Counted from the stretch's first letter, positions 44,967 to 57,192 are shown. The stretch is DNA of 64,000 nucleotides from Pezicula radicicola (GCA_003008705.1 PDUO01000064.1:62001-126000), one strand, 5' to 3'. Translations and numbers: made by a program. The notes: generated by a model from the letters alone, not told the origin.

Positions 44967-46851
44967 TCACAACTTCGGATTCCTCCTCTCAACCCTGAAC
45001 CACATATCGCTCTGAGCAAAAATGCTATTACAAGTTGATCGGACCGGATTCATCGGATCGATTTGAGTGAAGTGAAAATTTCTTAAAAGCTGTATGTGTG
45101 TTGATTAATTAGTTCATTGTGTCCAACTTATATAGATTTCGACGGGGAATTTTAGAGTAGAATGCTAGAATACTAACCTCAACAAAAATCTTATTAAGTT
45201 CCATATGTGCAACGTTCTTTCCAAGACATTGCCATTTCCCATATGCGAAAACTAAATCCACGCATCCCGCCATGTCTTTTGCTTTCGAGGGGGATGCTTC
45301 GAACCATCTATTCCAATATCCAATCAGTCCAGAATAAATGCTTTTCTCAACCATTTCTCCATCCTTCCAATTCCTCCCAGTCAAAAGAGAAGAAAAAAGA
45401 ATAATTTAAAAAAGAAAACATACCTTTCTGGTCTGAAAACCCCCGAATCATCACCCCAAAATGCCTTATCACGTTGCATACCCCAAACAGACGTACCAAT
45501 TTCCGTACCACCAGGGATCCAAAATCCATTAATGGTATCGCCTTCAGGAGGCGCTACTCTAGACATATGACCAGTAACTGGAGGAAATATACGCAGGCCT
45601 TCTTTGATCGTAGCCTGCATATAGGTCAGTTTTCGAGCTTCGTTGTCTGTGATTATTTGGCCGGGGATTAGAGATAAGGATGTTATTTCTGAGAGGAGTT
45701 TGGTGTAGACGAGGGGGTTATTGAGGATGTTGTAGAGGGTCATTCGGATTGTTGTTGCCGTTGTGTCGGCTCCGGCTACGATTTCTTGGGGGTTGGTGTT
45801 TGGTTAGTCCTTTGATTACTTATAACTTCCCCCTCCTCCCCCAAAGATGGAATAAGATGAAGACTTATGAGATATAATTTTATTCGGAGCTTTATATGAG
45901 AAAGTTGAAAGGAGCAAGAATAAAGGAATATATTATTTACTTACGAAGTAAGACTTCAGAACGACATTCGGCAGGCGTCAACCCATTCCGAACAAAAGAA
46001 CCAAGCATAGTCCTATCCTTCTCCATCTTCCACTTGACGCCAAAAGCATCTTCAACAACCTCAGCAGCAATACCCATAAGTTTTCCAAGTCCAAGAGTAT
46101 CCTTACTCGACGGAGCCAAAAACTTAAAAATAGGAGTTTGTAAGAAATCAACTATTTGTGGGAAATTGGCGATGAACATCATAGCTGGACCTGCTTGTTC
46201 TACCGCTTCTAAATACTTGTAGACATCTTTGTCGGCTGCTAGATTCCCAAATGGTTTCCCATAGGCTACGTGTGATATTACGTCTAGTGTGAAGAGTGGC
46301 ACTTTTTTTGCGTAGTCCATGGGTCGGTATTCTGTGCTGGTTGAAATGTATTTGCGATCGATTAGATGGATGAAAGCTGCGATATTCTCATCTACCAGTT
46401 TTTCTAATCCATCATTTTCTTTGCCAGAATATCCAGGTGCCATCTTGGCTCTTAACATAGTATGAAATTCGTCATTTTGCTGAGATAGTAGGTTTTCGTT
46501 TCTCCCATCGAGGCGAAAGGCTTTGTACCAGGTGGAACGACGATATGGTGATCGCACTGCGAAGACCTTGCGGTAGGAATCGGGGTCATTGTTCAGGAGT
46601 AGATTTGGTCCTATTCGAACGAGGTTTCCGTATTTTTGAGAGGCTTCGAAGTATTTTTCGTGGACGGATCCGGATAAGACGGCTTGTACTTGCCAAAATA
46701 TGGAGAGCTTTGCTAGGAAGGGTCCTGGAATATGACGAAGCCGATACCAGCTGTGGACTGTGGAGGCTATATAGAAGATAACTAGCAATCCAGAAATATA
46801 CCAAGGCCAGTGTTCAGGAACACTCTGCGTTAGTGAGGCAATCAAAGTCAT
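44967..46851 (-). CDS. Cytochrome P450 monooxygenase
   Basis: Four exons (46851-45945, 45784-45424, 45373-45178, 45089-44967) give 528 residues. An N-terminal ER anchor (WYISGLLVIFYIASTVHSWY) and the Pro-rich hinge HIPGPFLAKL precede the P450 domain. The I-helix AGADTTATTIRM gives the oxygen-activation motif. The K-helix ExxR is in IKEGLRIFPPV, FRPER is the PERF-like segment, and the heme-binding loop is FAYGKWQCLGK with Cys472. The usual Arg two residues before the Cys is Gln here and the preceding position is Trp; KxQCLGK forms are common in fungal P450s of the pisatin-demethylase-like type. It ends DMWFRVERRNPKL, normal for the group. Substrate unknown. No backbone synthase lies nearby. 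Intron 1 is long (160 nt). Confidence 0.9.
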
Positions 46852-47708
46852 ATTCGTCTGCCAAGTGTGTTCTCGAGACTTCTTGGGCGAGACGGATTCT
46901 CAGTCACTGACTGGAATAATGATAGGAATATATCAATCACTGTACCAACTCGTGTTTAAGTTGAATAATTCCAAAGAGCTATTTTGGACACTCTCCTTCA
47001 CCACAGTGGAAATAGTAGAAGAGTGAGCGATTCGATCGAGACCGGAAGGTCGTGATGGAGAAACGGAAGGAGAGTTTCCTTTATCTTTAGGAAATAGCGG
47101 GGATGCAGCGATGCAGCGATGCAGCGATGCACATGCGGTCTGCTGTCTCGTAATTGTACTCTTGAAACGTATATCAAGCCGTAATCAACTGGGATGTTAT
47201 TGGCCGTCGCTTCCAGCATATTGTCGACATGCATATCTCAATGCTGAACCTGGTCAAAATGCATGTTGCTAAGTGGCGTGTTGTTGCCAACGACCTTACC
47301 TATGGTCCAGAATCCCCGGCTAATGTTCTCTCTGATGAATTCCTCATCTCTTGGTCTGAACGTTGTCCATGGGATGCTAAGGGTTGGCTTGGGGAGAAAG
47401 AAGTTGTCCTGATGAACAATTGAAAGTTTATCGCTGAATGCTTTGTCTCAGTGGGTCACTAGGTAAGCGCAAGATGATTGAACGTTGCCAAGAGAAAATG
47501 AGGTTCGGGCCGCAGGTGGAACTCTTCTTTTAAGGAGAAATCCCATCCATCACATGACCAGCAACAATCACACACAATCACACAGGGCAATCTCCATTTC
47601 AATCGATAAAGCGGAAGTAACTCACTTGGCTTGAGTATTACAGAGAAGTCTTCCTTGCTGGTAGGTGAGAATAAATTGGACAGTGCTTTGGTTTTTGGCT
47701 CTAGCTCC
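46852..47708. other. Intergenic with a small tandem repeat
   Basis: About 860 bases. Four copies of an 8-base unit GATGCAGC occur at 47102-47130. No gene is supported; a 64-codon plus-strand frame at 47229 has no domain. The P450 promoter lies on the left. Confidence 0.4.
47102..47130 (+). repeat. Short tandem repeat, GATGCAGC unit
   Basis: Three complete consecutive copies of the 8-base unit plus a partial fourth. A simple slippage repeat outside any gene. Confidence 0.8.
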
Positions 47709-49345
47709 TCAACTCTTCCTTCTCAGAGCAAGAATGTCAGCCAGTTTGACATCTGCCTTACCTCCCCACCCAGCAACTCCACTCTCCACCTCTGGTCTAA
47801 CTTGAACATACCATCCCCAAGCACGTCTATCCAGGTCATCTCGACTAATATGCTCAACCCAACTACCGAACAGTAAATCTAGCGCCCCTAAAAGCAGTCC
47901 AAGATTCTCTTCTTTCTCCAGATCTAACGCCGCACCGGATTTCTTTTTGTTCTTGGCTACCGCTCCATCAGTCGATGGAGAAGCAAAGGCTCTCAGGATA
48001 TATGCCCGTGCAGACTCAGGCTTATAGATTGGCATCCCACTTGCCGTGCCACCAGTGACAGGAGCATCTGTCTTCTGCATAGCTTCGAGATCAAGACCCC
48101 ATAGTGCTTCTTGTCCAATAATACCAGTGACACGAAGTCGTTGTGACAATGCATCTCGACTTACCTGAGTCATGATACGCCAGCGATCAGTCCCCAAGAA
48201 AATACCACCATACCATCTTGTAACTACGACCAGGACACCCGAAAGCTCACTGGATTGCAGCAAGCCAAGCACGTGTCTACCTGCACCTGATTCCCCATCG
48301 TCGTTACAATCTTCAATGATCCCACCATGGTCACCTCGGACTCGCCAGGCTGTGATATTGTGGGATGCGTCGCGCAGTTGTGTGTTTGAAGCTAGGAGTT
48401 GTTGGATTGCCTGTCTAGCTTGTGAGGGCGTTGATACGGCTATCGAGCGAGCGACGAAGGTTGATTTTTTGGAGGTGACGGTTGCGGAGGTGCTCCATTG
48501 CGATGGTTCGCTACCTTTGGATACCCCAGGTGTAGATTTGATTTCCGGAGCTTCTTGAGCACTTGCATCGGCCCCGATTGCCTCGTTCTTGACGACGTTC
48601 GTCTCAGTAGCATCTCTAGAACTACCATCAACTTCGTCTTCCTCCGATCTCCACTCATAGCCACCCCTCTTCAACACGTGTATCTCCCTCCCTAGTAGCC
48701 TAATTTTCGGTTGTCCTTGTCCCCATCCCATTGCCTCAGCACCAACACCCTTGTCAATCCCCAAACTCCTTGCCTTCGAACTCGAATTAACACTCACTAC
48801 TGCCTGCCCCAAACTAAGCCTGCTACTCAACGGTTGTTCCGGCATCGTATGCTTTAGTAACTGTACCGCAAAAGCCAGGACAAGCGGTGCGCGATTGGTA
48901 TGGATTATAGTGTTCGAGATCGCCTCTTCGTCTACTGACGGTTGGGGGAGGGCTAGTGAAGCTTCAAGAGCTTGTGGCGTCTGCGGTTCGTCTGCGAGTT
49001 CGTATGCAGACTTAGTGCGTTTTGCGGACGGAGAGAGTGTGGATGTTGCGGCGCGTTTCTTGGAGGGGTCTTTGATGGTAGCTTTGCATGTTGTTTGTAG
49101 ACTCTTGGCGGCTTTTTCATCGCCTAGTGCTTCTTTTAGGATTGTCAGGTCTGCTGTGGCTATTGAAGCGATACTGTACATAGGTCAATGGATAATGTCT
49201 TGGAGCTGGTAGTGGTTGGGGCGCACCTGCGTAGATCTACGGACTGTAAAGCCTTCACCCGTCCCATTGCTGCGAGCATTGGAACCTTGTTCCGGCCTGT
49301 GGTCATAAGTCGCAGGAGGTCCTGCATATCTTTTTGGGAGGCCAT
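47709..49345 (-). CDS. IMPACT/YigZ-domain (UPF0029) protein with long extensions
   Basis: Two exons (49345-49227, 49173-47709) give 527 residues. The IMPACT N-terminal fold lies at about residues 278-385: STFVARSIAVSTPSQARQAI, HNITAWRVRGDHGGIIEDCN, DDGESGAGRHVLGLLQSSEL and VVVTRWYGGIFLGTDRW, the conserved DDGE...GG..LG signature. In yeast Yih1 and mammalian IMPACT this domain follows an RWD domain and inhibits Gcn1-Gcn2 signalling. Here no RWD is evident. The ~275-residue N-terminal part is helical near the start (DMQDLLRLMTTGRNKVPML) and then disordered and basic (KKRAATSTLSPSAKRTKSAY), and a ~140-residue C-terminal extension follows. A nuclear role is possible from the basic stretch, but function is not assigned. 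Confidence 0.85.
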
Positions 49346-49605
49346 GGTTTCTTGCGCGTGTTGAAATAATGAGTTGCCTTTACTATCGGCGTTGACGTGA
49401 CGCGAAATCTAGACTTGAGCTTGTTTCCCCAGAAATTTAAGCGAGGGAGTGGGGGATTAGGTAAAAGGGGCTTCGTATTTTCGTACTCTCAGACTTCAAC
49501 ATAGCTATCTGGCATACATGTGAAGTTCTTGTCAATCAAGCACTTCAGCCACCAAATCTCACTTGTTTAATCCGGATCTATGAACTGATCCTTCTAGATT
49601 TATCA

Positions 49606-51625
49606 TTAAGTTTTTACAGGAGCTGTGATCCCATCACCATTCTCTACTCTCTTCTCCATAGCAATATTTTCCTCGCTGGGCATAACCACTTGCTCCTGCT
49701 CCCCGCTATTATCCTTCCCCTCCTCAGCACTAACCTCGGCCAACACTTGTTCAGTAGCTGGTTCCTTCTTCCTCTTATTCCCTAAATCCCTCCGCCTCAA
49801 ACTCCACCCACCACTCCAACCAACCCACCCCTTTTCCCACGGTGCCCTCGCAAAACAGATCAAGAATCCGACACCGATAAATCCAATACTAGCACTTCCA
49901 CTAGCTTTCCATCCACCTATCGCGTACAATCTATTACCAACCGCTGTACCCATCAACTGACCTATAAAGACGGAGACCATGTAAGCTGTGTTGACTCTGT
50001 TCCTGGCTTTGGGTTCAATCGCGTAAATGGCGGATCGGTTTGCAATTTGAGAAGTTTGGAGCCCGAGATCAATCATAAAGGCTTGGATGATGGGCCCTGC
50101 GACCGTGTGTTCACCTATGAATGTCCCGATTATAACCCCAATCATGGCGTATGAGAGTCCGAGGACGACACTGAAGAGTGGTACAAAACGGTCGATAACA
50201 ACTCTTGAATAGAAGGGGCCAAAGAACATGGCTCCAATTCCAATGAGGGCGAAGAGGCCAATGACTGTCGAGTCATATTGATATGGTGGTGATGAGAGTA
50301 GAAAGGTAAGTGTTGTCCAGTACGAAGTGAAGCAACTTGCGGCAAACATTCCAACTAAACATGCCTGTACGAGTACGGGATGTTTGAAGAGCATGGTTAT
50401 GATACTCCATAACATGGCGAAGTAGTTCAACCCGCCTGGGTTTGTAGATGGATAGTCAGGCATGAACAAGTACAATAACAAGAAGATCAGGTACTGAACT
50501 CCGAATGAGAAGAAGTATATGCTGCGCCAGGAAGTATATTGAGTAAGAATACCGGAAAGTAATCGTGCGACCAGCATCCCTAGGAGTAGGCCTGACACAA
50601 CAATTGAGAGAGCTGTGGCGCGACGATGGGCCGGTGCGAGGTCGCCGACTAAAGGTAACATGAGTTGTGGAGTGACTGTAGTGGTAGCAGTTATGAACGA
50701 GAGAGCCACGAAGACGGTGAAGGATTCGGTGAGGCATAGCCCGAGCCACTATTAAATATGAGCTTGGCCCTGTACATTCAAGAATACTAGACGTACAATG
50801 GTAGCTGTGAAGAAGACAAGCAGTAATACGAAGGGTCTCCGTCTAAATATATCGCCTAAAGGACACAAGAAAAGAAGGCCTGCAGCCTATGTATGAGTTA
50901 GCAATTAGTAAAATGAACTAGGGATGGTACTAACATAACCTGCTTGCATCACGGTTGGAACTATGGAAACGCGCTCATAACTGACGTTGAAGTCTGCTGC
51001 AAGGACATTCAAAATCGGATGATTATAATACAGGTTGGCTACTGTGAATGTGCATGCCTGATATGTTTTAGCTGGATGTCTTCATGACAATAACTTAGAT
51101 CAACCTGATTCAAAGTCTCACTAGAGACAAGTAATCGTGTGCTATACTGTGCCAATTTCAATGGCAACTTGGTCTCAGTACTGAAACCTAGAACTTGTAA
51201 CCAGTCACAACTCTGGCACAGCGGTGTAGCTCTTGGCGCCTTCAATTTCTGACTCTTTCTTGCCCTCCCAGTAATGCGGGAGTCTCTCTTGAGCCAAAGT
51301 TGAGCACAAGTAACTGATATGCAGTACTGAGAAAACTCACAAATCCAAATAGCAAATTCAAAGCCATATTAAACTTAAAAGGCGCTCCCGGGTCATATCT
51401 ACAATTCTTTGGTGTCCATGTAATCGCTTTCCAACAAATTCTTGCAAAAGCATTTTCCCTCAGCTTAGCAAACTTCTTGGTGGACTCGGCGCTACTTCTT
51501 GTAGATAACGAATCATTGTGGTCTCCTAGGTGGCCCTTCTCTTGAATAGCATTCTCAGATGTAACTTGTTGCGGTTGCGGTGTGGCAACTCCATCCACCG
51601 AGGCCTTTTCTTGCGCCATTTTCAT
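49606..51625 (-). CDS. Major facilitator superfamily transporter
   Basis: Four exons (51625-51341, 51057-50935, 50886-50797, 50748-49606) give 546 residues. A hydrophilic N-terminus of ~85 residues precedes twelve predicted membrane helices. Helix 1 is formed by splicing LLFGF to ACTFTVANLYYNHPILNVLA. The motif-A loop is PLGDIFRRRPF. Later helices include FITATTTVTPQLMLPLVGDL, IVVSGLLLGMLVARLLSGIL and MIDLGLQTSQIANRSAIYAI. The charged C-tail has about 80 residues. NLYYNHPIL and the GDLAP.HRR loop are typical of a bacterial/fungal drug-efflux-like MFS group; substrate unknown. Intron 1 is long (283 nt). Intron 2 uses a GTTAGT donor. ATGs at 51625 and 51619 are both possible starts; the frame further upstream begins only with TTG. 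Confidence 0.88.
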
Positions 51626-53361
51626 CAAACTAGAGGGCTATGGCTGTTGTACTTGTACTTGTACCAAGACCATACTTCGTAGATATGCTGTTGACAGAAA
51701 GGAAGGTAAACACGAGGATAAAGAGAGAGAAAACATAGAAAAGGAAACGTAAGGAAGAGGTTGGACTGTTCATGGTTACTAGAGGTCGGTCACAAACTGC
51801 CGCTAAAAAGTCGTTGGCATTAGGATGTGCTACTCATTGGCGGTAGAGTCCGACGAGATGTACAGTAACGGTCAAGCGAGGAGATAACCGTCGGGGATAA
51901 AACTGGGCGCGAGGGGTCGTGCCGAATATCCAGTTTTCTCGTGACGATCAGATACCGTTTTCGTATTTGGACGCAGAACAAAAGCAGCGGAGAAAAATGT
52001 ACAGATCTGGGTTGAAATTTGCATCTTCATAGTGAATGTCGGTATTACCGGTATGCCGCTTTTGTGTTTGCAGGCAGGCGAACAGATAGATGCTACCTTG
52101 AGACCTAAGCATGAGATGGTGATGTAAGGGCCAAGTGTACCTCCGTACCAAGTGGGAACTACTTTCAAGTAGCTTTGCACAGTGCGAACGAGCGCCAAAT
52201 GGGATGTTCTTTAGCACATCTAGTAGGTATTTGTGAAAGATTCGAGGCGGCCAGAACACGACCAACAAGTCTTCTCACTACTTTCGCGCCTCAGATGAAG
52301 ATTGAACTCTGAGTAGCATCTGGCAATCAAGATCAAACCCAAAGGCCAAGCTTTCTGCAGATGCGAAATAGTGGCTGTCCGGAATAAAGGACTCGAGGGG
52401 ATCCCCGGCAAGGCTTCCCGCTAATGCATGCCTGCACAGCGCATGCTGCACGCTGAGAGAGCCCACGAGGGTAAGAGGGAGCGGATATGAACATGGATAC
52501 GGTGAACAACCCTTGAGCGCGACTCATCGTTGTTGTGATGATGTTGTTGGTTGAATCCAATCGGGACCACGAGGAGGGAAGCGTTGCGACTGGACTACGA
52601 ATACTCAGAACTACCGTAAAACGTGACTTGGGGTGTTCGTACGCAGGTTTTCAATTGATTCGTATACCAGTAGGCTGCGCCAGGCCAGCGTGCGTTGCCC
52701 AACTTTGCCCGCGCATCCAAAAGGTAAGTTGTCCCACATACCGTACCTCTCCGAATTCTGGAAAGTGCACAAGTTATCAATTCTTATCAGTCCACATCCA
52801 CGCAGCAATATCCGTGCCCTGGGATTTTTGAAATTACGCGGCAAATTGGTACCCTAGCACTGAAAGATAGAACGTTGTTTTTCTCTTTTTTTTTCCCCCT
52901 CCTCTCAAGTGTAGAATACCTCAGGAAGAACAACAGCAGGAAGCAGAGAAGAGGGGCTGTAGCAGGATAAAAATACTCGTGTTCGTGTCGTGTGGTAGTG
53001 GTGGTGGTTGAGGAATTATTTTTATCTTTGCATTTTGCATCAGGTTCCTGTTGTCGGGAATCGGTCGCATTCTTCTTCTGGCGTCCCTCGCAAAAGTGGA
53101 CTAAGCCCGAAGGAGTGCCAGAACCTCAGACTTCTACCTTAGCGCACAACATCCCTGTCCGTAGTTACCGAGCTGTTTTCCTATGAAACCCTCACCTTTT
53201 TAATCCTTCCTGCCCTTTCCACCTCACTTTCCCCCAAACATCCCAACTTCACAAACACATCTCTCGTCCCATCAACATCTCCTCCATCTTTGGAAAGCAT
53301 CAATTGAGTTCTCTACCAATCATCGCCTCGTCAATTGCAACAGAAAGTCATCCCGGTCAAT
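51626..53361. other. Long intergenic region
   Basis: About 1.7 kb between divergent genes (MFS transporter and GPI-anchored protein). Many short open frames at 51872-52857 overlap on both strands without domain features; none is called. From 52880 to 53360 there is a long CT/CA-rich leader before the secreted-protein gene, with a poly-T tract near 52890. Confidence 0.45.
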
Positions 53362-54068
53362 ATGTTCGTCAAATCCGCTGTCGCTGTTGCGCTCCTGGCC
53401 AGCTTCACTGCTGCCGCAACATCTGCCAACTCTACCATTGACCCTACCACTATTGATGCCTCTGACCGATGTATGATTCCCGGAAGCTCATGAGCCCCTT
53501 GAGGTGAATTACATGCTAACGACGCCCTACAGCTGCATGGTGCTCTAGCGAAATCAATGTATGTGGTACTCTTTGCAGCGGCAATGTCGACGACAACACC
53601 TGCGATACTGTAAGTTTCTCCAGCCTAATACCTAGGTCCCAGGTATCAAATGAGTCATAGCTAACCTTTACTCTGCAGACCAGCTTGAACTACACCTGCA
53701 CCTGTGCCTCCAATAGCTCCACTCCCGGTCTCCAATACTACACAGGAACAATGCCAACCTTTATCTGTGAGAAGGTCTACGAAAATTGTATCGTTGCTGG
53801 CGAGAACGATGCCGCCGCTCAGAAGGCCTGCACAACTGCTCGGGACACCAACTGCGGAACCCTCGACCCTACCAACTTCACTGCAGCTGCCACTACAACC
53901 TCATCTAGTTCCAGTGCTACAGCTACTGCCACCTCCACCTCCACCGGAACAGCTTCCTCCGCCTCTGCTTCGGCTTCCGCTACAGGCAATGCTGCTGTTG
54001 GCTCCTACCAGGCCGGTGCTGGAGTTCTTGCTGCTGGTGTTGCCGCAGCTTTCGGCTTCTTGTTGTAA
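53362..54068 (+). CDS. GPI-anchored Cys-rich cell-surface protein (DUF7707-like)
   Basis: Three exons (53362-53470, 53533-53609, 53679-54068) give 191 residues. A signal peptide (VKSAVAVALLASFTAAATSA) is followed by a compact Cys-rich domain: WCSSEINVCGTLCSG, DDNTCDT, YTCTCASN, FICEKVYENC, KACTTARDTNCG. This matches the small fungal domain with CxCxCxx spacing seen in DUF7707 proteins. A Ser/Thr/Ala-rich stretch (about 145-165) and a C-terminal hydrophobic tail (AGAGVLAAGVAAAFGFLL) indicate a GPI anchor. It probably sits in the cell wall or outer plasma membrane; role unknown. A very long CT-rich 5' leader suggests strong expression. N-glycosylation sequons occur in the N-terminal half (NST, NYT, NSS). 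Confidence 0.88.
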
Positions 54069-55208
54069 GCGAGCAAATTCGATAACGCGATTGACGACAG
54101 GGTGACTTCTTGAAGAATGCACATAACGTTATTCACGGACTCGGGGGGCTTTGCATAAATTTTCGGTTTGCTTTGTATTGTTTCGGCGCGTTCCTTATTA
54201 GCATCGGTGTTGTGGCTCGTGCTTTTTCGAGTATCTGTTTTTTGTTTTACCAATACGCTTGCATGTGGAAGTGATGCGCTGCTATGTCAGCCGCAGGTAA
54301 TAAAAGAGGAGTTGGGGGGACGATTCACGAATGGAGAGCCGGGCGAGTATAAGCCTTGGACGGAGGATTGATATGTGTTTATTCCTTCTGGATGCAGCTC
54401 TCTCTCTGAGTTTAGCATAATAAACGAAAATATATCAGTCCCAACCAAGCGTTGTTTGAAGTACTTGTGGCTCTGACAATCCACTTCAGGTGTTTCGCCC
54501 CCAACAATTGAACTGAGACAGACAGTAAGTAATAACATCGAATCGACCTACTTTAACTATAATTGAGATATACCTCAAAAGCAGTACTGGTCCTCTTGAT
54601 TGACGCATTATGAGGTCCTAGACTTCAAGTGAAGACTTTTGTATTCTTGTACGCTTCTCTTCATCTCATATTTTCTTCTTGCTTTTTCACAATGTCCATA
54701 TTAATGGTAGTGTCGCCTGGTGAAAATCAGTTGCCGATTGCGGAATCAATCCGCGCGCTGAGACAAAGAAGTCCAAAGGCCATTGTGATGGCTCTCGAGT
54801 GTTGAATGTCTTTGATTATCCGAGACAAAGCAAGCTATGTTCCAAAAGAAAGGAAGCTAGTTTTTTGCCACTACCAAGGACACGAAAGTACAATGGAACA
54901 AAGTAAGCGAGATAGTAAAGGGGAAAAGGCTAATAAAATTTTGAGAAGAATATCTACAATAGAGATGAAAAGAATCCTTTGGGGTTCTAAATGAGAAGTC
55001 TTTAAACAAAGGGGCGAGGAATTCATATACTGTTCGCTCGGCATTGTCTCTTTCTTTCTTCTCTCGTTTGAGACCTTTTCCGTTCACAATTTTCACTTTG
55101 CACATTTTCGTTTTCATTTTCGTTTTCATTTTCATTTTCATTTGCACTGTAGTAAGAAATACCTGCATGTTATTCCTTCGTTATACAAATATACATTCAG
55201 ATTAAAAC
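54069..55208. other. Intergenic
   Basis: About 1.1 kb without a supported gene. It includes a TTTTCATTTTCG simple repeat at 55104-55142. Open frames at 54168-54538 and 54806-55168 lack domains; the last is only the translation of the simple repeat. Confidence 0.45.
55104..55142 (+). repeat. Hexanucleotide microsatellite TTTTC(A/G)
   Basis: About six copies of TTTTCA or TTTTCG in tandem, less than 100 bases upstream of the ATG of the amidoligase-like gene, so within its promoter or leader. Confidence 0.85.
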
Positions 55209-57192
55209 ATGCCAGCTCTTACCTTTGGTATCGAGCTTGGTAAGTACATAACCAAAACCTTCTACTCCAAAAATAAAACGCCCAGAACTGTTACTAACTC
55301 CCTGGGGAACTTCAGAATTCAACGTAGCTACAATTCTCGATCCCAATATCGGACACGCAGACCCATCAGAAAAAAGATTCGTTCATTTCATCGCAGAAGA
55401 AAGAGATCGTTCACCACCAAGATGTGGAGCTCCTCCAGTAACATACAAAACCATCGCAAGACACATAGCGCGAACACTTAAAGATGCAGGTTTCAATTGC
55501 GATCCTAATAATCCTGAAAGAAGAGAACCAACATACTGGACTATAACAACTGATTCCTCTATCGAACCACCAGCTACCCCCTCTTCTACACAAGACTCGA
55601 CACAAGACTTAGATACAAGATACACATACTTCCCCATCGAAATAATCTCCCCACCAATCTGGTTCCTACGTTCCAACCTCCCAGCCATCTCAATACTTTG
55701 CGACATCTTAAAAAATAACTATCGTATTAATATTAATAGGAGTTGTGGGCTTCATGTTCATGTAGGAGATGGAAATTTTGGATTCGATAGGATTTTTTTA
55801 GGTCGTTTATTTGCTTTTTTATGGGCTTCTGAACCGTTGTTGAATCAGTTACATCCCAGTTTTCGATATGATGCACATCATTGTACTTCGTTACGTTCGT
55901 CTTCGAATTATGGTTTTGATTTGAAATCTCAGATCCAGTCTCAATCTCAATCTCGTTCACAATTCGATCACGGCATTCTGAGATCGAGGAGATCGAGAGT
56001 CCGATGTAGGACTATGGAGGGAATATCGTATTTTTTATCTCTGAAAAGTATTCCGGAATTGGTTAATGCGGGAAGTGATAAATTTCATAGGGGTGAAGCA
56101 GTTAATGTTCGGAATTTATTGTGGTGGTATGAAGGGACTGAGGGGGCTAAACCTACGGTTGAATGGAGACAACATGAGGGGACTTTGGAAGGGGAGAGGA
56201 TTAGATGGTGGATTGAGGTTGTTTGTGGGATTGTGGGGTTTTTATTGAGGTGTGGTGAGGTGAGGTTTGTGGAGTTTTTGGAGGGATTTTTGGAGGGAGG
56301 GGAGGATGGGGAGAGGGAGATGGAGTATAGTGTTTTGGATTTACTTAGGGGGTTGGGTTTGGCTAGGTGTGCGGAGTTTTCTAGGGGGAAGGTGTTTGAG
56401 ATTGTGGGTTCTGATTCTGGTTCTGGGAGTGAGAGTGGGAGTATTGGGGGTGGGTATGATGGTGATGTTGAGAGTGAGGGTGAGGAGGAGGAGTTATTAG
56501 AAAGTGAAGTGGAAGAAGAGGGTTCGTCACGGTTTGCAGGTCCATCTAGAGTTAAGAGATCACTTCAGAGGGTGTCTAGTTCTTCCCAAGAACCAGAACC
56601 AGAACCAGAACCAGAACCCGATCCAGAAACCAAAGAACCCCAAACCAACAACCAAAATAAAAAACAAGAATCAATATCACAAATATATCCAATCAATCCA
56701 CCACCTCTAGAATCAAAATCACAATATCCAAATTGGCCACCAAACTCCCCACCATTATCCCCACCATTCCCCCGTCCATGGCCAACCCTCTCTCCAAAAT
56801 GGCCACCTCCATTCCTATACCCACCTCCAACACCTACATTTTCTCGAGCTTCACATTCTGTTTTAGAAATGCTATGGACAATACATCTTTCGAATCTTGC
56901 GGCTATGGGGCAGAATGTGTGGAATAAGCAGAAAATATCACAACAGAATGGGGCTGGATGGAGGACTCCTTTTTGGGAGGGTTGTGGTCGTGACGTTGAT
57001 AGTGATGGGAGAGATGGTACTAGTGATTTCGGTGATGGTTTTAGGGATCATTTTGGTGATGGAGCACCTGAGGAAGGGAGTTTAGGGAGTGAGATGAATC
57101 CTGCTGGTGGGGAGTGGGTTAATGGAGTTTGGTGTTGGGGTGTTAATCGGAGGTCTTGGAGGGGTGCCAGGGCTTATAGTGCGTTTTGGTAA
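55209..57192 (+). CDS. Amidoligase-fold protein with long low-complexity insertions
   Basis: Two exons (55209-55239, 55316-57192) give 635 residues. The start MPALTFGIELEF contains the GIELE motif of the carboxylate-amine ligase-like Amidoligase_2 group. SCGLHVHVGDG (His157, His159) and, later, TVEWRQHEGTLEGERIRWWI match its further conserved blocks (the usual form is T.E.R.H.GT). The core therefore spans about residues 1-400. Acidic and Gly/Ser-rich stretches come next (LESEVEEEGSS), then a PEPEPEPEPDPE run and a Pro/Trp-rich segment (WPPNSPPLSPPFPRPWPTL), then a Gly-rich tail. Family members form amide or peptide bonds in bacteria; fungal ones are numerous and uncharacterised. Base composition switches abruptly between C/A-rich and G/T-rich blocks inside the gene. 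The intron restores GIELE by joining CTT G to AA TTC. Confidence 0.82.
56588..56620 (+). repeat. Coding microsatellite (AGAACC)n
   Basis: Tandem AGAACC units encode alternating Glu-Pro. The hexanucleotide length keeps frame, so copy number can vary between strains without frameshift. Confidence 0.85.

Noticed and set aside
40318..51625. Secondary-metabolite gene cluster (acyltransferase relic, P450, MFS)
   Set aside because: No polyketide synthase, peptide synthetase or terpene synthase; unrelated kelch and IMPACT-domain genes lie between; the acyltransferase is broken.
52535..52857. Overlapping open frames on both strands near 52.5-52.9 kb
   Set aside because: They lack domains, overlap each other on both strands and sit in the long promoter interval of the GPI-protein gene.
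54857..55168. Minus-strand frame with a Lys/Met-rich run
   Set aside because: The run is the translation of a TTTTC(A/G) microsatellite; no protein family features.
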